Part shown: positions 61,298-64,000 of the stretch, piece by piece
Layout: the number at the start of each line of letters is the position of its first letter
Numbering within the stretch: the stretch's first letter is position 1
DNA from: JBFMDN01 sp040753915
GTDB lineage: Bacteria > Desulfobacterota > Desulfomonilia > Desulfomonilales > Desulfomonilaceae
Length of the DNA stretch: 64,000 nt
Direction of reading: 5' to 3'
Assembly (NCBI GenBank): GCA_040753915.1
Contig: JBFMDN010000018.1
Span: forward strand, 1 to 64,000
Notes under the pieces: generated by a model
What the model was told of the DNA's origin: nothing
Databases searched by the model: none
Seen by the model: only the letters and a program-made list of their open reading frames with translations
Program-made: the position numbers and the translations under genes

Positions 61298-62298
61298 CCA
61301 TGAAAAAACGCGGAAAAGGTTTTGCGGTTGGGTTCTATCCCATCGGGCTGTCAGGCGGCGGCGATCCCAGCCAAGCTATCATCAAGATGAAGCCGGACGG
61401 CACGGCGGACCTGACAATCGGGTCTGTTGACATCGGACAAGGCTGCCGCACCGTCCTGGCACAGATCGCAGCCGAGGAGTTGGGCATTGGCTACGAGCAG
61501 GTGAACGTACACAACACCGACACGGACACCGGACCCTTCTGCATGGGGAGTTTCGCCAGCCGAGTGACCTACATTGCCGGCAACGCAGTCATCAATGCGG
61601 CCAAGGAAGTGAAAGAGGTGCTGTTAAAGTCGGTATGTGCCAATCTGAACGCTTCTCCCGAAGAGTTGGAGGTGGCGAGGGGAATCATTCGGGTCAAGGC
61701 AGACCCCGATCGCTGCATCAGCATTCCCGACGCAGTAGGAAAGGCGACCTTTGCCGACGGCGTGCCGGTAGTCGGCCGGGGGGCCAGCATGAAGCCGCCG
61801 TCGGGAGGAGATCCGGAAACCGGCGCATGCGAGCCCTGCTATACTATGTCCTATGCGGCAGTGTATGCCGAGGTGGACGTGGACACCGAGACGGGCGTTG
61901 TTGACGTGCTCAAGTTGATCTGTGTGTACGATGCCGGTCGGGTGATCAACCCAGCCCTTGCGGAAGGGCAAGCCGAAGGCGGCGCGGCGATGGGGCTCGG
62001 CGCTGCCCTCATGGAGAACCGGATACCGGATTATCCGAAGATGACATATTCTCCCGAATCCTTCTATGAATATATGATTCCCACCGCCATGGATGTGCCT
62101 CCGCTTGAAATCGGCTTCATCGAGATCCCTTCCGACGGCGGCCCCTATGGAGCAAGAGCCATCGGAGAAATGTCTGCAAACGCCCAGGCCCCGGCCATTG
62201 TGAACGCAATCCATGACGCCGTGGGGATTTGGATGACATCCATGCCGGCAACCCCAGAAAAGGTCCTGAGGGCACTCAGGGAAAAGGACGCCGCCTGA
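61294..62298 (+). CDS. Molybdenum hydroxylase large subunit, C-terminal half
   Basis: A 334-residue protein equal to the C-terminal part of the molybdenum subunit. It contains GSVDIGQGCRTVLAQIAAEE (dithiolene-contact Gln region), CMGSFASRVTYIAGNAV and the catalytic Glu in GARAIGEMSANAQAPAIVNAI. ATG 61294 overlaps the previous TGA (ATGA), coupling translation. With the preceding protein it sums to 793 residues, matching unsplit family members, and lengths of 459 and 334 fit the L and M subunits of nicotinate dehydrogenase. The operon ends in a strong terminator 55 bases downstream. Confidence 0.9.
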   Translation: MTMKKRGKGFAVGFYPIGLSGGGDPSQAIIKMKPDGTADLTIGSVDIGQGCRTVLAQIAAEELGIGYEQVNVHNTDTDTGPFCMGSFASRVTYIAGNAVINAAKEVKEVLLKSVCANLNASPEELEVARGIIRVKADPDRCISIPDAVGKATFADGVPVVGRGASMKPPSGGDPETGACEPCYTMSYAAVYAEVDVDTETGVVDVLKLICVYDAGRVINPALAEGQAEGGAAMGLGAALMENRIPDYPKMTYSPESFYEYMIPTAMDVPPLEIGFIEIPSDGGPYGARAIGEMSANAQAPAIVNAIHDAVGIWMTSMPATPEKVLRALREKDAA

Positions 62299-62352
62299 TC
62301 GAGAACACTGTCATGCCGGTTCGCGACAAGATGAGTACGATCGAATGGCGGG

Positions 62353-62387
62353 AAAACACTGCCGGGTTGGCCGGCAGTGTTTTTCTT
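62353..62387 (+). terminator. Intrinsic terminator of the molybdenum hydroxylase operon
   Basis: A perfect 13-base stem (62353-62365 with 62371-62383; AAAACACTGCCGG and CCGGCAGTGTTTT), 5-base loop, followed by TCTTTCT. A textbook rho-independent terminator after the last cluster gene. Confidence 0.9.
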
Positions 62388-62550
62388 TCTGCACACGACT
62401 CTGGCCGGCGCATTACAGCCCTCACATTCCACACTTATGGAAGAAACCCCACGTTGCATATCCGCCTACCCTCGCTGCCAGGAACCGTAGGAAACCCTCT
62501 TCAATAGGTCCCCGCTGAGCACCACATTCCATTGCCTCATACAAGTCACT

Positions 62551-62618
62551 GGAATCACTCGCTGTATTCGACGCCGAACAGAGCCAAAACTGCAGCTCCT
62601 GGGGGGTGCGCAACGCGT
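62551..62618. repeat. Dispersed repeat flanking the catabolic cluster, right copy
   Basis: Second copy of the repeat at 49462-49530 (starts GGAATCACTC, contains TGCAGCTCCTGGGGGGTGCG). Same orientation as the left copy. Confidence 0.55.
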
Positions 62619-62640
62619 GGTCAAGCCTCAACTTCCTTGT

Positions 62641-63330
62641 CTAATATGGGTCTCCATACGTCTCTCGTATCCCCTCTCTTAGGTCCGCCACATAGAGGAG
62701 CTTTGCGGTATCCGCAAGCTCTGCTTTGATCTCACTCAACCGATCCCGGTCGACGTCAAAGGCGCGAATATATGCGAAGCGGAACCCTTCAGGTGCCCTG
62801 TCGTAGGTTGTCATGATGCTGACGAGTCGGCACTGATGCCTGCGGATTATGTCAGTGACCTCCTTGATCGAGCCCGGTCTGTCTTCGAGCAAGAGGCCGA
62901 ATTGAACACCCTTCTTCCTGAGCCCGCTCACTGACACCAAAGCTCTGAAGATATCGTTTTTTGTAATGATCCCAACCAGATTGCCTCCATGGTCCACTAC
63001 CGGACACCCCGAGATATTCCGGTCAAGTAGGAGCTGAGCCACCTCTTCGACCGTCTGATCCGGAAAAACGGTGACCGGATTATTTGTCATAATGGCTCCA
63101 ATTTTGACGTGAGTCAGGTGATAGAGGACCTGCTTTACGTCGATCAACACCACGGATGATGGAGCCGCTTTCTTGAGGTCACGATCGGTCACCACGCCGA
63201 CCAGCTTGCCGTTGGCCATCACCGGAAGCATGCCGACTCTGCTTTCTGTCATCAGCTCCACGGCTCGTTGCATGCTTTCGTCGACTCCTACGGTTATCGC
63301 CGGGGAGCTCATCCAGTCATTGACCAGCAT
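62641..63330 (-). CDS. CBS-domain protein with C-terminal ACT-like domain (AcuB type)
   Basis: A 229-residue protein with two CBS domains (MLVNDWMSSPAITVGVDESM to about 60, and MTNNPVTVFPDQTVEEVAQL to about 140), which usually bind adenine nucleotides, and a C-terminal ACT-like domain (FGLLLEDRPGSIKEVTDIIR, VSIMTTYDR). This layout is that of AcuB-like proteins. ATG 63330 follows GGAAGGTG; a longer frame to 63441 has no good ribosome site. It lies close after the PhoU-like gene and may be co-transcribed. Regulatory target unknown. Confidence 0.85.
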   Translation of the reverse strand: MLVNDWMSSPAITVGVDESMQRAVELMTESRVGMLPVMANGKLVGVVTDRDLKKAAPSSVVLIDVKQVLYHLTHVKIGAIMTNNPVTVFPDQTVEEVAQLLLDRNISGCPVVDHGGNLVGIITKNDIFRALVSVSGLRKKGVQFGLLLEDRPGSIKEVTDIIRRHQCRLVSIMTTYDRAPEGFRFAYIRAFDVDRDRLSEIKAELADTAKLLYVADLREGIRETYGDPY

Positions 63331-63421
63331 AGTGTCACCTTCCTCACCCACTGATTCGGACATCGAGTGTCGATATATCGGTACGGGCACCGACCTCGTA
63401 TCGTTCCACAAACGAGTCGAT

Positions 63422-63997
63422 TCAGCCCGTTTTTTCCTCACCCATTTCGATCATCGATCGAGCCATCTTTTCCAGATACTCTCCCGCTAGTCGGACGGAG
63501 TCGAGAATGTCTCGATACATAGAGGAGGCCTCGGGCAGACACTTTCCTGTCTCGAGTCGCTCCCAGTGGGCTGTTCGGAATTGGTCGACCATCGTGCTCA
63601 ACGTTGCTGCTCTTGATTCCACCCTATCCAGCAACTCCTTGGTGGGATTGCGAAATGCCTCCCTGAGATCGACCACCATCTCGTGGAGCTCAGAAAACAT
63701 TTGTTCCAATTCCTGCGAAGCTGCATCGCTGAACGGGATTTTCTTCTCTTCCTTGATCCGTGCACACCGCAGGACACTTTCGAGCATGTCGCCAATTCTC
63801 TTCAATCGGTACGGAAATCGGATCACACCTTTCCACATGTGTCCACTAAGACCGGAGGAGACCAAGAACCGGGTGAGGATCTTTTCTTCACCGTCTAGCT
63901 CGTGAATCATGGCTTTGCAGCGATCCATCTGGGATGGCTCCCGGCCTGCCAAGCATTCGGGAATTAGCCTGATGATTTCCGCAAGCTTGCTGACCAT
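63422..63997 (-). CDS. PhoU-like protein, possibly truncated by window edge
   Basis: At least 191 residues of a helical PhoU-like (or PhoU-domain C-terminal) protein: FPYRLKRIGDMLESVLRCAR and DILDSVRLAGEYLEKMARSM carry the RxxxxxDxxE-type helices of this fold. An ATG lies at 63997, but the same frame is still open at the window edge, so the true start may be beyond it. PhoU-like proteins regulate phosphate uptake or metal-phosphate sensing, often joined to a Na/phosphate symporter; whether a transporter precedes it cannot be seen. Confidence 0.6.
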   Translation of the reverse strand: MVSKLAEIIRLIPECLAGREPSQMDRCKAMIHELDGEEKILTRFLVSSGLSGHMWKGVIRFPYRLKRIGDMLESVLRCARIKEEKKIPFSDAASQELEQMFSELHEMVVDLREAFRNPTKELLDRVESRAATLSTMVDQFRTAHWERLETGKCLPEASSMYRDILDSVRLAGEYLEKMARSMIEMGEEKTG

Positions 63998-64000
63998 GAT

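Larger units (their letters stand above)
62299..62640. other. Gap of 342 bases with terminator and repeat
   Basis: Holds the intrinsic terminator at 62353-62387 and the repeat copy at 62551-62618, between the convergent cluster and the CBS-domain gene. No gene. Confidence 0.6.

Overview
The window reads as a chromosomal segment of a strictly anaerobic, metabolically versatile bacterium of the Desulfobacterota (former Deltaproteobacteria), closest in flavour to syntrophic or sulfate/organohalide-respiring relatives such as Desulfomonile or Syntrophobacterales. The reasons are a selenocysteine formate dehydrogenase, a BamB/BamC-type tungsten enzyme pair, an oxygen-independent lower-ligand pathway for cobalamin, sigma-54 regulators, and a beta-oxidation module. 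The genus is inferred from gene content only. No rRNA, tRNA, CRISPR array, prophage or intact insertion sequence was seen.

Left part, minus strand (1-9.5 kb): a sigma-70 promoter overlapping a palindromic operator drives bamB-bamC, two paralogous metallo-beta-lactamase-fold genes with an IscA/HesB-like gene between them, a molybdopterin oxidoreductase fused in frame to a cysteine desulfurase (interrupted by an in-frame TAA), and an EgtD-like methyltransferase with a short C-terminus. From 9.6 to 11.7 kb lies a decayed patch: a frameshifted methyltransferase between direct repeats and the tail of a BKACE-type enzyme.

11.7-18.9 kb, minus strand: a complete anaerobic 5,6-dimethylbenzimidazole operon, bzaF-cobT-bzaC-bzaD-bzaE, headed by a promoter, a cobalamin riboswitch and an intrinsic terminator. 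The riboswitch should shut off lower-ligand synthesis when cobalamin is plentiful. 19-29 kb is a mixed stretch of small hypothetical genes, a nucleoside phosphorylase-like gene, a PilZ protein, a YheT-like hydrolase, an exported glutamine-amidotransferase-like lipoprotein and an NtrC-type response regulator.

29-36 kb carries fdhA with an in-frame UGA selenocysteine codon and adjoining hairpin, fumC, a ModE-like regulator with fdhD (formate dehydrogenase sulfurtransferase), and a TPR protein. 36.9-42.2 kb is a three-gene beta-oxidation operon (acyl-CoA dehydrogenase, thiolase, FadB-like fusion). 42.3-49.4 kb is signalling: a bacteriohemerythrin, a very large REC-PAS-GAF-sigma54 regulator, a histidine kinase with a degenerate receiver, and a pyruvoyl-type histidine decarboxylase overlapping it.

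50-62.3 kb, plus strand, is a catabolic cluster with no obvious single textbook pathway: PPC-domain protein, PanB-like lyase, ferredoxin-domain protein, an unrecognised partner, a beta-hydroxyacid dehydrogenase, a UlaG-like lactonase, a hydroxypyruvate-isomerase-like protein, a GntR/FCD regulator, an amidohydrolase and a four-gene molybdenum hydroxylase whose large subunit is split as in nicotinate dehydrogenase. It ends in a strong terminator and is the best candidate here for an undescribed system. The right edge holds a CBS-domain protein and a PhoU-like protein that may run past the window.
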